A stretch of 64,000 bases of DNA from DASSQJ01 sp963773655 (GCA_963773655.1 CAVZBX010000004.1:1-64000); one strand, 5' to 3'. Shown: positions 37,401-46,454, counted from the stretch's first letter. Notes: generated from the letters alone by a model not told the origin. Translations and numbers: made by a program.

Positions 37401-37547
37401 ACGGTGACCGCCCGCATCCGTGACGCCATCCGCCGCATCCGGGCCGTCCACCCCGAGCTCGGTCGTCACCTGTCGTCGTCGGTGCGCACCGGCACCCTGT
37501 GCTCGTACGAGCCGGAGCAACCCGTGACGTGGCGCCTCACACCGTGA
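34448..37547 (+). pseudogene. Large AAA-type ATPase regulator with TPR-like region, apparent frameshift
   Basis: Read through the break this is a protein of about 1030 residues: Walker A GPAGAGKTRR near the N-terminus, Walker B VVLDDLHAADA, a STAND-type NTPase region, a helical repeat region, and a conserved C-terminus (AQARRAYRERLHELEEDAAEAD to CSYEPEQPVTW) found in actinobacterial ATPases of this class. No LuxR-type HTH is visible. The frame changes at about 36026-36031 (SRVDTR then VAGPDHVEERLGL); adding one base there joins the two parts exactly. Both halves have normal GC3, so the change is recent or a sequence error. It probably senses a metabolite and regulates neighbouring genes, by analogy only. 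Confidence 0.8.
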
Positions 37548-37599
37548 GGCGCGTCCTCACGCCTCCTCGGTACAGGAACCACCGAGAAAGGGGCATCCG

Positions 37600-37974
37600 A
37601 TGCCACGCACCAGCAAGTCCGAGGCTCCGGTCGCCATGGACCTCGACCTGGTCCAGGCCCGCTACGTCGAGCTCGGCCCGTACACGGTCGGGTTCGAGAC
37701 CTTCCCGCAGGACCTCGACCCGGCACCGCTCTTCGCCGGTCTCCCCGACGGCCGCTGCCAGTGCCCGCACTGGGGCCAGGTCGTGAGCGGGCAGGTCGTC
37801 TTCCGCTACGCCGACCACGAGGAGACGTACCGGGCCGGCGACGCCTACTACGGCGCCCCCGGGCACGTGCCACTGGTCTTCGCCGGCACCGAGGTCGTCG
37901 AGTTCAGCCCGACCGAGCAGTTCCGGCAGACCGCCGCGGCCCTCGAGGCCGCCATGGCCACGATCGGGGCGTGA
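37600..37974 (+). CDS. Small cupin-like protein
   Basis: A 124-residue protein with beta-barrel features: CQCPHWGQVVSGQVVFRYADHEETYRAGDAYYGAPGHVPLVFAGTEVVEFSP. The H in PHWGQV and the GDAYY/PGH segment match cupin motifs, with some metal ligands uncertain. GAAAGGGG precedes the ATG. It is coupled to the next gene by a GTGA overlap. Confidence 0.7.
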   Translation: MPRTSKSEAPVAMDLDLVQARYVELGPYTVGFETFPQDLDPAPLFAGLPDGRCQCPHWGQVVSGQVVFRYADHEETYRAGDAYYGAPGHVPLVFAGTEVVEFSPTEQFRQTAAALEAAMATIGA

Positions 37975-38264
37975 GCACGATGTACCTCGGCCACTACGCC
38001 TTCGTCGGCGACCCGACCCTGCTCGAGGCGGCCTACCGCCGGCTGATGGCGTCGCTGCCCACCGACGGCCTCGACCTCCACGTCGTCGTCACCCGCCCCG
38101 ACGGGCTCGACATCTTCGACTCCTGCCCGGACGCCGCGGCCTTCGCGGCGTTCCACACCGGCCGCGAGTTCGGCGACGCGCTCGCTGCCTCCGGACTGCC
38201 CACGCCGCGGATCACCGGCCTCGGCGAGGTCGTCAGCGCCACCGTCGAGGAGCCGGTCGGCTGA
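37971..38264 (+). CDS. Small conserved hypothetical protein, possible ferredoxin-like fold
   Basis: A 97-residue protein whose GTG start overlaps the cupin stop. The alternation YLGHYAFVGDPTLLEAAYRRLMASL, DLHVVVTRPDGLDIFDSCPDAAAFAAFHTG suggests an alpha+beta barrel of the ABM/YCII kind. No catalytic residues can be named. Coupling to the cupin suggests a joint role. Confidence 0.65.
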   Translation: MSTMYLGHYAFVGDPTLLEAAYRRLMASLPTDGLDLHVVVTRPDGLDIFDSCPDAAAFAAFHTGREFGDALAASGLPTPRITGLGEVVSATVEEPVG

Positions 38265-38395
38265 GGCCACCGGCCGGTGACCCCGGCCGGTCCTGCCGGG
38301 CGTCGACGACGTCCCTCGCGCCCCCCGCCTGCAACCCCTGAGGTCCCGCGCGGTCGCGCCGAGTCCCGGCCCGACCGCGTGGGTAGAGGGGGCGC

Positions 38396-39694
38396 GTGGA
38401 GCAGAACATCCTCGTCGTCGCCCTAGCGGTGCTCGCCTTCGGCCTGTTCGCGGGCAGGCTCCGGGGGACGCCCGTCACCGCCCCGATGGTGTTCACCGCG
38501 GCCGGGCTGGTCGTCGGGGAGGCGCTCGGCGTCCTCGACGTCGGTGTCGACAACGGGTTCGTCAGCGGGCTGGCGGAGGCGACCCTCGTCGTCGTCCTCT
38601 TCACCGACGCCAGCCGGATGGACCTGCGCACGGTGGCACGCGAGCACAGCCTCGCCCTCCGGCTGCTCGTCGTCGGCCTACCGCTCGCCATCGTCGTCGG
38701 CGCGCTGACGGGTCTGCTCCTGCTACCTGCGCTGTCGCTCGCGGCGGTGGGTCTCGTCGGGGTCATCCTCGCTCCCACGGACGCCGCACTCGGGCAGTCC
38801 TTCGTCGACAACGAGTCGGTGCCGCAGCGCATCCGGCAGACGCTCAACGTGGAGAGCGGGCTCAACGACGGGCTGGCCGTCCCGTTCCTCACCGTGGTCC
38901 TGGACATCGCGCTGCGCCAGGCGGACTCGGTGGGCAGCTACGCCCTGCTGCTGGCCCGGCTCGTCGGGGTCGGCGTGGTGGTGGGGCTGCTCGTCGGCTG
39001 GCTCGGGGGCCGGGCGCTCACGTGGAGCGCGGGCCGGGACTGGGCCACGGCGAGCACCCAGCGGCTCGGCACGCTCGCCCTGGCCGCCATCGCCTACGCC
39101 GGCAGCGAGCTGCTCGGCGGCAACGGGTTCGTCGCCGCCTTCGTCGCCGGCCTCGCCGTCGGCACCACGGCCCGGTCGCTCCTCGACGGCACCACCGCCT
39201 TCGCGGAGGCCGAGGGCCAGCTGCTGACGCTGATCACCTTCCTGCTCTTCGGCAGCGTCGTCGCCGGCCAGGTGCTCGGTGCCCTGTCGTGGCCGGTCGT
39301 CGCGTACGCGTTCGCGAGCCTGCTGCTCGTGCGCCCCCTGGCGGTGGCGGTCTCGCTCCTCGGCAGCGGTGTCAGTCCCCGCACGAGCGCGTTCGTCGGC
39401 TGGGCCGGCCCCCGCGGCCTGGCATCGATCGTCTACGCCGTGCTCGTCGCGGAGGCGGACGTGGAGGGCGGCGAGCTCGTGTTCGTCGTCGCGGCGGCGA
39501 CCATCCTGCTGAGCATCCTGCTCCACGGCCTCACCGCCGCCCCGCTGAGCAACCGCTACGGACGGTGGATGCGCGAGCAGGAGCGTGGCGAGGCCCCTGA
39601 GCGCACCCCGGTCAGCCACCTGCCCGTGCGGCTGCCCCCGCCCGGCACCGAGGGCCGCAGCGCCGCGTCTCCGCAGCAGCCGCCCACCCGGTAG
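38396..39694 (+). CDS. Cation:proton antiporter (CPA1/NhaP type)
   Basis: A 432-residue membrane protein with about 12 helices. The central ILAPTDAALGQSFVDNESVPQRIRQTLNVESGLNDGLAVPF segment carries the Asp and the ESGLNDG motif of NhaP-type Na+/H+ or K+/H+ antiporters. The C-terminus is short and cytoplasmic. The GTG start directly precedes the first helix. Single gene. Confidence 0.9.
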   Translation: MEQNILVVALAVLAFGLFAGRLRGTPVTAPMVFTAAGLVVGEALGVLDVGVDNGFVSGLAEATLVVVLFTDASRMDLRTVAREHSLALRLLVVGLPLAIVVGALTGLLLLPALSLAAVGLVGVILAPTDAALGQSFVDNESVPQRIRQTLNVESGLNDGLAVPFLTVVLDIALRQADSVGSYALLLARLVGVGVVVGLLVGWLGGRALTWSAGRDWATASTQRLGTLALAAIAYAGSELLGGNGFVAAFVAGLAVGTTARSLLDGTTAFAEAEGQLLTLITFLLFGSVVAGQVLGALSWPVVAYAFASLLLVRPLAVAVSLLGSGVSPRTSAFVGWAGPRGLASIVYAVLVAEADVEGGELVFVVAAATILLSILLHGLTAAPLSNRYGRWMREQERGEAPERTPVSHLPVRLPPPGTEGRSAASPQQPPTR

Positions 39695-39833
39695 GCCGGC
39701 GGCCCCCGCCGGCCGGTGTGGCGTGCGTCTCCTGCGTCACGGGCGGGCAGCCGGACGGCGAGACGATGGCGTGGGTGGGCGGGTCCGGCCACTGCGGAAC
39801 GCCGGGTACCCCGCTCGCACGGGAGCGTGATCG

Positions 39834-40559
39834 GTGATGAGCGGGCTTCGGCGTGGTGCCGACGGCCCCGTCGCGACACCGAGCAGAAGGCCGCCGGTCC
39901 GGATGCCGTGCGGAACGGCGCAGCCGGAGGCGGGCGAGGGCCCGGCGCGCGGCCGGACCCCCACCGACGCCCTGCTGCTCCTCGCGCTGGCGGTGGGCGT
40001 CCCGGTACTGACGTACGGCTTCTCCCGGCTCTCCGGGGCGCTGGGCGAGCGGCTCTCCTTCCCCGTGGGCACCCCGGCGCTGCTGCTCGGCGCGGCGCTG
40101 ACGCTGTGGGCGCCCCGCCGGTTCGGATGGCAGTGGGGGCGGACCCGACAGGAGGCACGGGCCGTCGCGGTGTCGCTCGTCGCGGTGGTGCTGGTCGTCG
40201 CGGGCTTCCGGCTGCTCGCCGGGCAGGCCCCGTACGCGCCGACGTTCGCCGAGGTCGTCGTCGTCCCCCTCGGCGAGGAGGCGCTGTTCCGCGGCTTCGT
40301 CCTCACCAGCCTGCTCTGCGCGCTCGGCCCCCGGCTGGGCGCCGGGGCCGCAACGCGGTGGGCCGTGGGCATCAGTGCGGTCGCGTTCGGCATCGGGCAC
40401 CTCGGCAACCTCGGGTACGCCCCGACGGGCTTCGTGCTGGTGCAGGCGCTGGCCGCCGCGCTCTTCGGCGTCCTCGCCGGTTGGCTGCGCGTGCGCACCG
40501 ACAGCCTGGCGGGGCCGGTGCTCCTGCACGCGGCCATGAACGCCGCCGCGGTGCTCTGA
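39834..40559 (+). CDS. CPBP intramembrane metalloprotease
   Basis: A 241-residue polytopic protein with the CPBP (Abi) motifs: E148-E149-x-x-x-R153 (GEEALFRGF), FGIGHLGN, and HAAMN near the C-terminus, which bind zinc in the membrane. Family members process prenylated proteins, bacteriocins or signalling peptides. The N-terminal 40 residues are hydrophilic and may be shorter in reality; the ribosome site is weak. Confidence 0.88.
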   Translation: MMSGLRRGADGPVATPSRRPPVRMPCGTAQPEAGEGPARGRTPTDALLLLALAVGVPVLTYGFSRLSGALGERLSFPVGTPALLLGAALTLWAPRRFGWQWGRTRQEARAVAVSLVAVVLVVAGFRLLAGQAPYAPTFAEVVVVPLGEEALFRGFVLTSLLCALGPRLGAGAATRWAVGISAVAFGIGHLGNLGYAPTGFVLVQALAAALFGVLAGWLRVRTDSLAGPVLLHAAMNAAAVL

Positions 40560-40611
40560 CGCTCCACCCGGCGCTCCGGGCCGCACCTCGTCGGCCCCCC
40601 CGGCGCGCGCC

Positions 40612-42753
40612 TCAGTCGGGCGAGTTCCCGGTCTCCAACGCCTCCGTGAGCAGCGACACCAGCGCCTCGAGCTGCACGTCGGCGGAGGAGCCGACCTCCT
40701 CGTCCGAGCCGTCCAGGGCTCGGGCCGCGAGCCCCGCCTTGTCGTCGATGAGCTGGGCGATCTTCGGGTCGATGGTCTGGGTGGCGATGACCCGCCACGC
40801 GGTGACCGGCTCGGTCTGGCCGATGCGGTGCACCCGGTCGATGGCCTGGGTCTGCTCCGCCGACGTCCACGACAGCTCGGCGAGCACGACGTTCGAGGCG
40901 ACCTGGAGGTTCAGGCCCACCCCCGCCGCGGTGAGCGAGCACACGACGACCGCGACCTCGGGGTCGGTGAGGAACGCCTCGACGTTCGCCGTGCGCGCCT
41001 TCGCGGTCTGGTCGCCGCGGATGGACGCGTAGCGCAGGCCCCGCTTGGCGAAGGTGCGCTCCGCCTCGTCCATGACGTCGATGTGCTTGGCGAAGAACAC
41101 CACCTTGCCGACGTTGCGCGCCAGCTGGGCGGCGTAGTCCGCGGCGAGTCCGGCCTTGGCCTGCCCGATCCGGCGCATCACCGAGAACACGTTGTCGCCG
41201 GTCGTCTCCGAGCCGGCGCTCTTGCGCTCCGCCGTGGCGACCCTGCGGACCAGGTCGTGGTCGATGCCCTCGACCGGCGTCCGGTCCCGCCGGGCGGCGA
41301 GGGCCGCCTCGTAGCGCGCCACGAGCCGGCGGGCCAGCTCCCTCTCCGCGGCCCGGATCGAGCGTCCGGCCTCGTCGTCCAGCTCGACCGGCAGGTCGGC
41401 GACGCGGCGGGCCGGGATGTCGGAGGCGACGTCGACCTTGCGGCGCCGGACGATGCCGAGGTCGATGACGCTGGTGCGCGCGGCCGCGTAGAACCCCCGG
41501 TCGGACGGCTGGAGGCCGGTCGCCTCGAGCGCGGCCATGAGGGCGTTCCGGGGCTTGGTGTCGTCGATCCAGCCGAGGAACTGCCAGATGGCCCGGAAGT
41601 CCTCGATGTCGTTGATGAGCGGCGTGCCGGTCAGTGCCATGAAGAGGGCGTTGGCCCGGCGCGACCGGATCCGCTCGGAGAGGGCCAGGACGTGCTGCGA
41701 GCGCTGCGAGGACTTGTTCTTGATGAAGTGCGCCTCGTCGACGACCATGCCGCGGAAGCCGCGGTCGCCGAGCCAGCCCACGTGACGGTCGAGGATGTCG
41801 TAGTTGACGACGACGATGTCGGCGAACCCGTCGACGGTCTCGCCGTCGCCGTGCACCACGGTGGCCGCCCGGTGCGGGGTCCACAGCTCGGCCTCGTGGG
41901 CCCAGTTCGCCTTGACGACGTTCGGCACGACCGCGAGGAGGGGGAAGGCGTCCGCGGCGTCCGCGGCGAGCAGGGCCTGCGCGGTCTTGCCGAGGCCCGG
42001 CTCGTCGGCGAGCAGGAACGTCCGGTGGCCGGCGGCGGCCGCCGCCACCACCTGGCCCTGGTGGTGCATCAGCTCCAGGTCGCGGATGCCGTGGAGCACC
42101 TCGGCCGGCTCGGGCAGCGGCATGCAGGTGGCGTCGCCGCCGTACTCGAAGGCGCGGAACAGCGGGGTGAGCAGCTCCCAGCCGGCGAGCCGGTTCGTGG
42201 TCGGGCGGGGCGGCGGCACGGCCGAGAAGTCGGGGGCCAGGAAGGGGTTGGCGAGCTGCTGCGCGATGACCGTCTGGGGCACGACCCGACGCGTCGTCGG
42301 GGAGGCCGCGGCGGCGGGTTCGGGCTCCGGCTCGTCCTCCGGCTCGGGCTCGCGCCCGGCCGCCACGAGCATGTCGTTCTTCAGGCTCACCGCGGCGGAG
42401 GAGACGACCGCGTCGTCGGCCAGCAGCTGCAGCAGGGTGGTGTCGCGCGCCGCGGTCTTGGCCAGGATAGTGGCCAGCCCGTCGAGCCGGGTCAGCACCG
42501 CGGTGCGCTCGCCCTCCGGCACCCCGGCGTCGCCCTTGACCCGGGCGCGCTCCTCCCGCACGAGCAGGGCGACGACCTGGAAGGTCGTGCGGTCGCGGGG
42601 GCGCACCCGGCCTCGCTGCACGGCGCCCTCGACCTGCCGGGCGGCCTTGGCGAGGACGGGCATCAGGCCCTCGTCGTCGCGCGCGCGGGAACGGCCCCGG
42701 CCGCGCGGCGGCTGGTGCGGCGCGCCGGAACGGCGCGAAGTTCGCTGTGCCAA
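40612..42753 (-). CDS. SNF2-family DNA-dependent ATPase/helicase
   Basis: A 713-residue protein: a basic N-terminus, an acidic linker (EPEDEPEPEP), then the SNF2 helicase core with DEPGLGKTAQ (motif I), DEAHFIKN (II), TGTPLINDIEDF (III), and in the C-terminal lobe VVFFAKHIDVMDEAE, VCSLTAAGVGLNL and QAIDRVHRIGQ (VI). It moves on double-stranded DNA; bacterial members act in repair or remodelling. TTG 42753 is chosen because GAAGGA lies 5-6 bases upstream; ATG 42662 is the alternative. The 270 bases before it hold no gene. Confidence 0.85.
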   Translation of the reverse strand: MAQRTSRRSGAPHQPPRGRGRSRARDDEGLMPVLAKAARQVEGAVQRGRVRPRDRTTFQVVALLVREERARVKGDAGVPEGERTAVLTRLDGLATILAKTAARDTTLLQLLADDAVVSSAAVSLKNDMLVAAGREPEPEDEPEPEPAAAASPTTRRVVPQTVIAQQLANPFLAPDFSAVPPPRPTTNRLAGWELLTPLFRAFEYGGDATCMPLPEPAEVLHGIRDLELMHHQGQVVAAAAAGHRTFLLADEPGLGKTAQALLAADAADAFPLLAVVPNVVKANWAHEAELWTPHRAATVVHGDGETVDGFADIVVVNYDILDRHVGWLGDRGFRGMVVDEAHFIKNKSSQRSQHVLALSERIRSRRANALFMALTGTPLINDIEDFRAIWQFLGWIDDTKPRNALMAALEATGLQPSDRGFYAAARTSVIDLGIVRRRKVDVASDIPARRVADLPVELDDEAGRSIRAAERELARRLVARYEAALAARRDRTPVEGIDHDLVRRVATAERKSAGSETTGDNVFSVMRRIGQAKAGLAADYAAQLARNVGKVVFFAKHIDVMDEAERTFAKRGLRYASIRGDQTAKARTANVEAFLTDPEVAVVVCSLTAAGVGLNLQVASNVVLAELSWTSAEQTQAIDRVHRIGQTEPVTAWRVIATQTIDPKIAQLIDDKAGLAARALDGSDEEVGSSADVQLEALVSLLTEALETGNSPD

Positions 42754-43023
42754 GCGGATCCTTCGTGAGTAGGACACGGCGGGCAGCCGGTGTCGGCGTT
42801 GGTCACCCTCCCTGCGGCGACGCGGCCGGCGCTCCGGTTGGGCCGGGCGGTCGCAGGGCGACCGGCGCCGGGGCTGGCCCGGACCCGTGTCGCTGACGCA
42901 TCCTCGCCGGACGGCGAGAGGCACCACCAGCGTACGCGCTCCACCACGGCGACGGCGACCGCACGTGCAGGTGACCCGCGTGGCCGGGTGCGGCCGTCCG
43001 CGCCGTCCGACGCGAGCTGCCCC

Positions 43024-43632
43024 TCAGCCGGCGCTGGGGACGGGCTCGCTGGAGGAGGCCCGCCGCCGCCACCACAGGACGAGCAGTCCGGCCGCGAAAG
43101 CCCCGGCCGTGCCGAGCACCTCGTCGCCGATCGTGTCCTGGTAGAGGCCCACGTCCTCGACGCCGCCCTTGAGGAAGACGTACCACTCGCCGACCTCCCA
43201 CCCCACGGCGAGCAGTGACCCCAGGGCGCCGACCGTGAAGACCGCGAGGACCGGGCGGTCACGCACCGAGGTGGAGGTCGGGAAGACCAACAACCCGATC
43301 CCCCACATGAGCAGGAACCAGTTGACGAGGTGGTTGAGGTCGTCCCAGACCTCGATCGAGTCGTAGAGGTCGAAGAAGTTGCCGAGGACGTCGACGAGGA
43401 ACGGGGTCATGACGAGGGTGAACGCACCCCACGGGAGTGGCCGGCCGGTACCCCGGCGTCGCCACCAGTACGCGGCGGGCAGCGCGAGCATCAGCACCGG
43501 GTAGAGGACGATCCGGGCGATGAAGCCCTTGCCGTTGAACGACTCGAACCCCACGGTGATGCCGACCACCATCAGGGCCATCGTCATCACGAGGACGGCC
43601 GTCGCCGCGACGGCACTCCTGCTCCATCGCAC
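43024..43632 (-). CDS. Multi-pass membrane protein of unknown function
   Basis: A 202-residue protein with about six membrane helices. A conserved-looking core is VLGNFFDLYDSIEVWDDLNHLVNWFLLMWGIGLLVF, then GWEVGEWYVF and YQDTIGDEVLGTAGA; acidic residues inside helices suggest ion binding or transport, as in DUF2238/YjdF-type proteins. GTG 43632 is selected for its AAGGAG site; the longer frame has none. Confidence 0.75.
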   Translation of the reverse strand: MRWSRSAVAATAVLVMTMALMVVGITVGFESFNGKGFIARIVLYPVLMLALPAAYWWRRRGTGRPLPWGAFTLVMTPFLVDVLGNFFDLYDSIEVWDDLNHLVNWFLLMWGIGLLVFPTSTSVRDRPVLAVFTVGALGSLLAVGWEVGEWYVFLKGGVEDVGLYQDTIGDEVLGTAGAFAAGLLVLWWRRRASSSEPVPSAG

Positions 43633-43769
43633 GCGTGACTCCTTTGCGGGCTGCAGGGGACCGCGACGCAGGATGACTCTAGCGGCGCCCGAGGGGTTGC
43701 TCGGGCGCCTTCCGCGCGGTGTGCTGGGGAGTGCCGCGTCGCGCCCGGAAACCACGAGAGGAGCGGCCC

Positions 43770-44156
43770 ATGGCCGTCGAGCTGAACCACACGATCGTCC
43801 TCGCCCACGACAAGCACGCGACCGCGAGGCACCTCACCGCGCTGCTGGGCCTGCCCGAGCACACGACCTACGGCCCGTTCGCCGTGGTGCAGCTCGGCAA
43901 CGGCGTCTCCCTCGACGTCGCCGACGACCACGGCACACCGCACCCGCAGCACTACGCCTTCCTCGTCTCGGAGGCGGAGTTCGACGACATCCACGCGCGC
44001 ATCGTCGCGGGCGGCCTCACCTTCTGGGCCGACCCGTCCCACGACCGCGAGGGCGAGGTCAACCACAAGGACGGCGGCCGCGGTCTCTACTGGCTGGACC
44101 CGAACGGCCACAACCTCGAGATCCTCACGGTGCCCTACGGCGGCTGGCCGAGCTGA
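43770..44156 (+). CDS. VOC family protein (glyoxalase/dioxygenase fold)
   Basis: A 128-residue vicinal-oxygen-chelate protein: H at ELNHTIVLAHDK, HYAFLVSEAEFDDIHARI, and DPNGHNLEILTVPYG, with the His/His/Glu metal set of the family. Substrate unknown. GAGAGGAG precedes the ATG. Confidence 0.88.
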   Translation: MAVELNHTIVLAHDKHATARHLTALLGLPEHTTYGPFAVVQLGNGVSLDVADDHGTPHPQHYAFLVSEAEFDDIHARIVAGGLTFWADPSHDREGEVNHKDGGRGLYWLDPNGHNLEILTVPYGGWPS

Positions 44157-44159
44157 CGG

Positions 44160-44618
44160 TCAGGGCCGGCCCTGGCCCGCCCGCAGGTTCGTCAGGCGTT
44201 CCAGGTCATCCTCGGCGAGCCACGTCTCCCCGAGCGGGCGGCCGCCGGCCGTGCGGATCGCGTCGCGCAGCGGCTCGGCCCACAGGTGCTCCACGAGGGC
44301 GACCACAGCCGTGGCGCCGGGCGGGACGGCCTCGTCGAGCGACCAGACGGCGTCCGGGCCCGGCACACCGGCGCCGTCGGCCGAGGGCGCCTCCTCGGTG
44401 CTGTCGAGCAGCCGGGCGACGACGGACCCCGTCTCCGCGGGTAGCCCGGGTGGTGGCGGCAGGGTCGACAGCGAGCCGTCCTCGGACCGGGTCACGATCA
44501 GGACGTCGACGAGGCGGACGGTGCCGGTCTCGCGCAACCGGTCCAGCTCGGCCCGCACCGAGCCGTCGTACACCGGGCGGTCGAGCCCGATGACGAGCAC
44601 CTGGACGGGCGCGGTCAT
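44160..44618 (-). CDS. DUF6325 family protein
   Basis: A 152-residue protein: VQVLVIGLDRPVYDGSVRAELDRLRETGTVRLVDVLIVTRSEDG, later AVVALVEHLWAEPLRDAIRTAGG. This matches small actinobacterial DUF6325 proteins, which occur next to SHOCT proteins. Its ATG overlaps the upstream SHOCT stop (ATGA). Function unknown; the long upstream extension of the frame is not used. Confidence 0.8.
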   Translation of the reverse strand: MTAPVQVLVIGLDRPVYDGSVRAELDRLRETGTVRLVDVLIVTRSEDGSLSTLPPPPGLPAETGSVVARLLDSTEEAPSADGAGVPGPDAVWSLDEAVPPGATAVVALVEHLWAEPLRDAIRTAGGRPLGETWLAEDDLERLTNLRAGQGRP

Positions 44619-44893
44619 CGCCGGGTCCGCGCGAGGAGGCGTTCGTACTCGTCGGCCGTGAGGACGCCCGAGTCGAGCAGGCCCTTGAGCGCCTCGGACG
44701 GCTCCCGTGCGGGCGGCGGTGGTGGTGGAGGTGGAGCCGCGGCGAGCGGGCTCCGCGCGCCCTGCGACCCGGTGGGCGGTGCCCCCTGGGGGTGCGACGC
44801 CGCGTGGGCCTGGGCCGGGGTGAGCCGTCCGCCGTAGTAGGGCACGGCGCCGGTCATCCCGGAGCGCTTGAGCTGTCGCGGCACCAGCAGCAT
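44615..44893 (-). CDS. SHOCT-domain protein
   Basis: A 92-residue protein: basic N-terminus, a proline-rich middle (eight Pro in a row), and a C-terminal SHOCT motif ALKGLLDSGVLTADEYERLLART, a short helical module for oligomerisation. Translationally coupled to the DUF6325 gene, suggesting a complex. Confidence 0.8.
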   Translation of the reverse strand: MLLVPRQLKRSGMTGAVPYYGGRLTPAQAHAASHPQGAPPTGSQGARSPLAAAPPPPPPPPAREPSEALKGLLDSGVLTADEYERLLARTRR

Positions 44894-45003
44894 CGCGGCC
44901 TCCTGTCCTCGGCGGCAGCCTAGTTGCCCTCCGCCGGGAACTGCCGAGGCCCCGGCCGGTGAGCCGGCCAGGACCTCGGCGGACGATCACGTCACCGGCA
45001 CCG

Positions 45004-45561
45004 TCATGCGTTCGCGCAGGTGACCTCCGGGTTCCAGTCCTCGACGATGCCGTTGGGGTTGTGCGCCCAGGCCCACACGTGCAGCTCCCAGAAGGCCGGG
45101 AGGCCGTACCGGTTGGGGTGCGGCTCGTCCTGGCCGGGCATGTACGTGAAGGACTGCCCGAACAGGCTCGGGGCGCCCGAGCCCTTCCAGTCGGCGTCGA
45201 GGATGACGTACTCGAGGGCGCCGAGCTTCATCGACCCGTCCTCCTGCGGCTCGTAGACGAGCACCTCGGGCTGCGCGGGGTCGAGCACGCCGTCGATGCG
45301 GTTGCCGTTGCCGTAGTGGACGCCCATGCCGCCCGCGGGGCTGTCGATGCAGGCGATCCCGGCGGCGTCCGTGATCTCGCCGAAGCCGGCGGCGGTCGCC
45401 TTCGTGATGTCGTGGTACCGCGCCGTCGCCGCGCGGGCGCCGGCGAAGCCGTCCTGACGGGGTGAGGGGTCGGCGGCGGTCGCTGCCGGCGCCCCGGCGA
45501 CGACTCCGCCGGCGGCGAGGGCGAGCGCGGCGACCACCGAGGCTGCGGTGCGGGGCCTCAT
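45004..45561 (-). CDS. Secreted conserved protein, unknown function
   Basis: A 185-residue protein with a signal peptide (VVAALALAAGGVVAGAPAATA). The mature part has conserved-looking segments: ARYHDITKATAAGFGEITDAAGIACIDSPAGGMGVHYGN, ALEYVILDADW, and FWELHVWAWAHNPNGIVEDWNPEVTC. Two Cys could form a disulfide. Similar secreted proteins are frequent in bacteria, without known activity. Its ATG overlaps the upstream stop by one base (TGATG), so it is translated with the small DUF4242-like protein. Confidence 0.8.
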   Translation of the reverse strand: MRPRTAASVVAALALAAGGVVAGAPAATAADPSPRQDGFAGARAATARYHDITKATAAGFGEITDAAGIACIDSPAGGMGVHYGNGNRIDGVLDPAQPEVLVYEPQEDGSMKLGALEYVILDADWKGSGAPSLFGQSFTYMPGQDEPHPNRYGLPAFWELHVWAWAHNPNGIVEDWNPEVTCANA

Positions 45562-45713
45562 CACGACCCCTCCCGGACCTGGCGGATCTCGTCCGCGACG
45601 AGCCCGCGCGCCTCGCGGTGCACGGTGCCGGCCGCGTCGGCCATGTGTGCCGTGGCGTCGTCGCCGACGGCGACTCCATCGTCGAGGCTGTGCACGTCCA
45701 TGAAGAGTGGCAT
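45561..45713 (-). CDS. DUF4242-like protein with internal deletion
   Basis: A 50-residue protein starting MPLFMDVHSLDDGV and ending TVHREARGLVADEIRQVREGS. Both ends match DUF4242 proteins (about 80-90 residues; a Streptomyces member binds nickel), but the middle third that carries the remaining beta strands and Cys is absent, apparently deleted in frame after DDATAHMADAA. TAGGAG lies 7 bases before the ATG. The stop overlaps the secreted protein's start. It may be non-functional and kept only as a leader for translation of the next gene. Confidence 0.7.
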   Translation of the reverse strand: MPLFMDVHSLDDGVAVGDDATAHMADAAGTVHREARGLVADEIRQVREGS

Positions 45714-45774
45714 TCGGTGCTCCTAGGTGCTTCGGTCGGTCATCTGACCCCAGCGACGCTAGGAGCGCGCCCCC

Positions 45775-45793
45775 GATCCCCGTATCGGGGATC
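45775..45793 (-). terminator. Hairpin at the end of the TetR gene
   Basis: A perfect 8-bp stem GATCCCCG-TAT-CGGGGATC that overlaps the TetR stop codon, followed (minus strand) by GC-rich sequence. Likely ends the regulator transcript. Confidence 0.55.
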
Positions 45794-46454
45794 ACCCCTC
45801 AGATTCGGTCGGTCGAACCCCGAGTTCCGGTTGTCGCAGGGCCGGTTGGCCGACGGTGTCCTCCTCGACGAAGCCACGGTGGAGGGCGTAGAGCGCCTCG
45901 GTCATGACCCGCCGGTCGGACGCCCCTCGCGGACGGGCGTGCCGGTGCAGGGCCAGCCCGTCGAGCAGCGCCACGACCATCGGTGCACGCTCCTCGGGCC
46001 GGGCGATGCCCAGGGCGCGCAGCGACGCCTCGGCGCCGCGCTCGATGCTCGCCATGATCTGGTGGGCGGTGGCCTGCAGCTGCGGCCGGCGCGCGCACTC
46101 GAGGTAGATCTCGAACTGGGCGACGGTGTCCGGCTCCGGCTCGGACATGACCGCGTCGACGAACCGGTCGATCGACGCCCGCGGGCTCAGCTCGGCACCG
46201 ACGACCTGCGCCGTCACGGCGTCGACCCGGGCCACGATCCGGTCACCGACCATGCGCAGCGCGGCGGCGATGAGGTCGTCGAGGGAGGAGAAGAAGTAGC
46301 TCGTCGTCGACGTCGGCATCCCGGCGCGGGCCGCGATCGACCGGTGGGTCGCCCCGGCGACGCCCTGCTCGGCGATGACGAGGACCGCCGCATCGAGGAG
46401 CGCCGCCCGACGGGCCCGGCCGCTGGCGCGGTGGGTGGCCGGTCTGATCGGCAT
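45792..46454 (-). CDS. TetR-family transcriptional regulator
   Basis: A 220-residue regulator. N-terminal HTH: LLDAAVLVIAEQGVAGATHRSIAARAGMPTSTTSYFFSSLDDLI, then a ligand-binding helical domain. ATG 46454 is the start of the usual family N-terminus (MPIRPATHRASGRARRAALL). It is divergent from the aldolase-aminotransferase operon, and a perfect palindrome lies in the 126-base gap, so it probably represses that operon and itself until an inducer binds. Confidence 0.9.
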   Translation of the reverse strand: MPIRPATHRASGRARRAALLDAAVLVIAEQGVAGATHRSIAARAGMPTSTTSYFFSSLDDLIAAALRMVGDRIVARVDAVTAQVVGAELSPRASIDRFVDAVMSEPEPDTVAQFEIYLECARRPQLQATAHQIMASIERGAEASLRALGIARPEERAPMVVALLDGLALHRHARPRGASDRRVMTEALYALHRGFVEEDTVGQPALRQPELGVRPTESEG

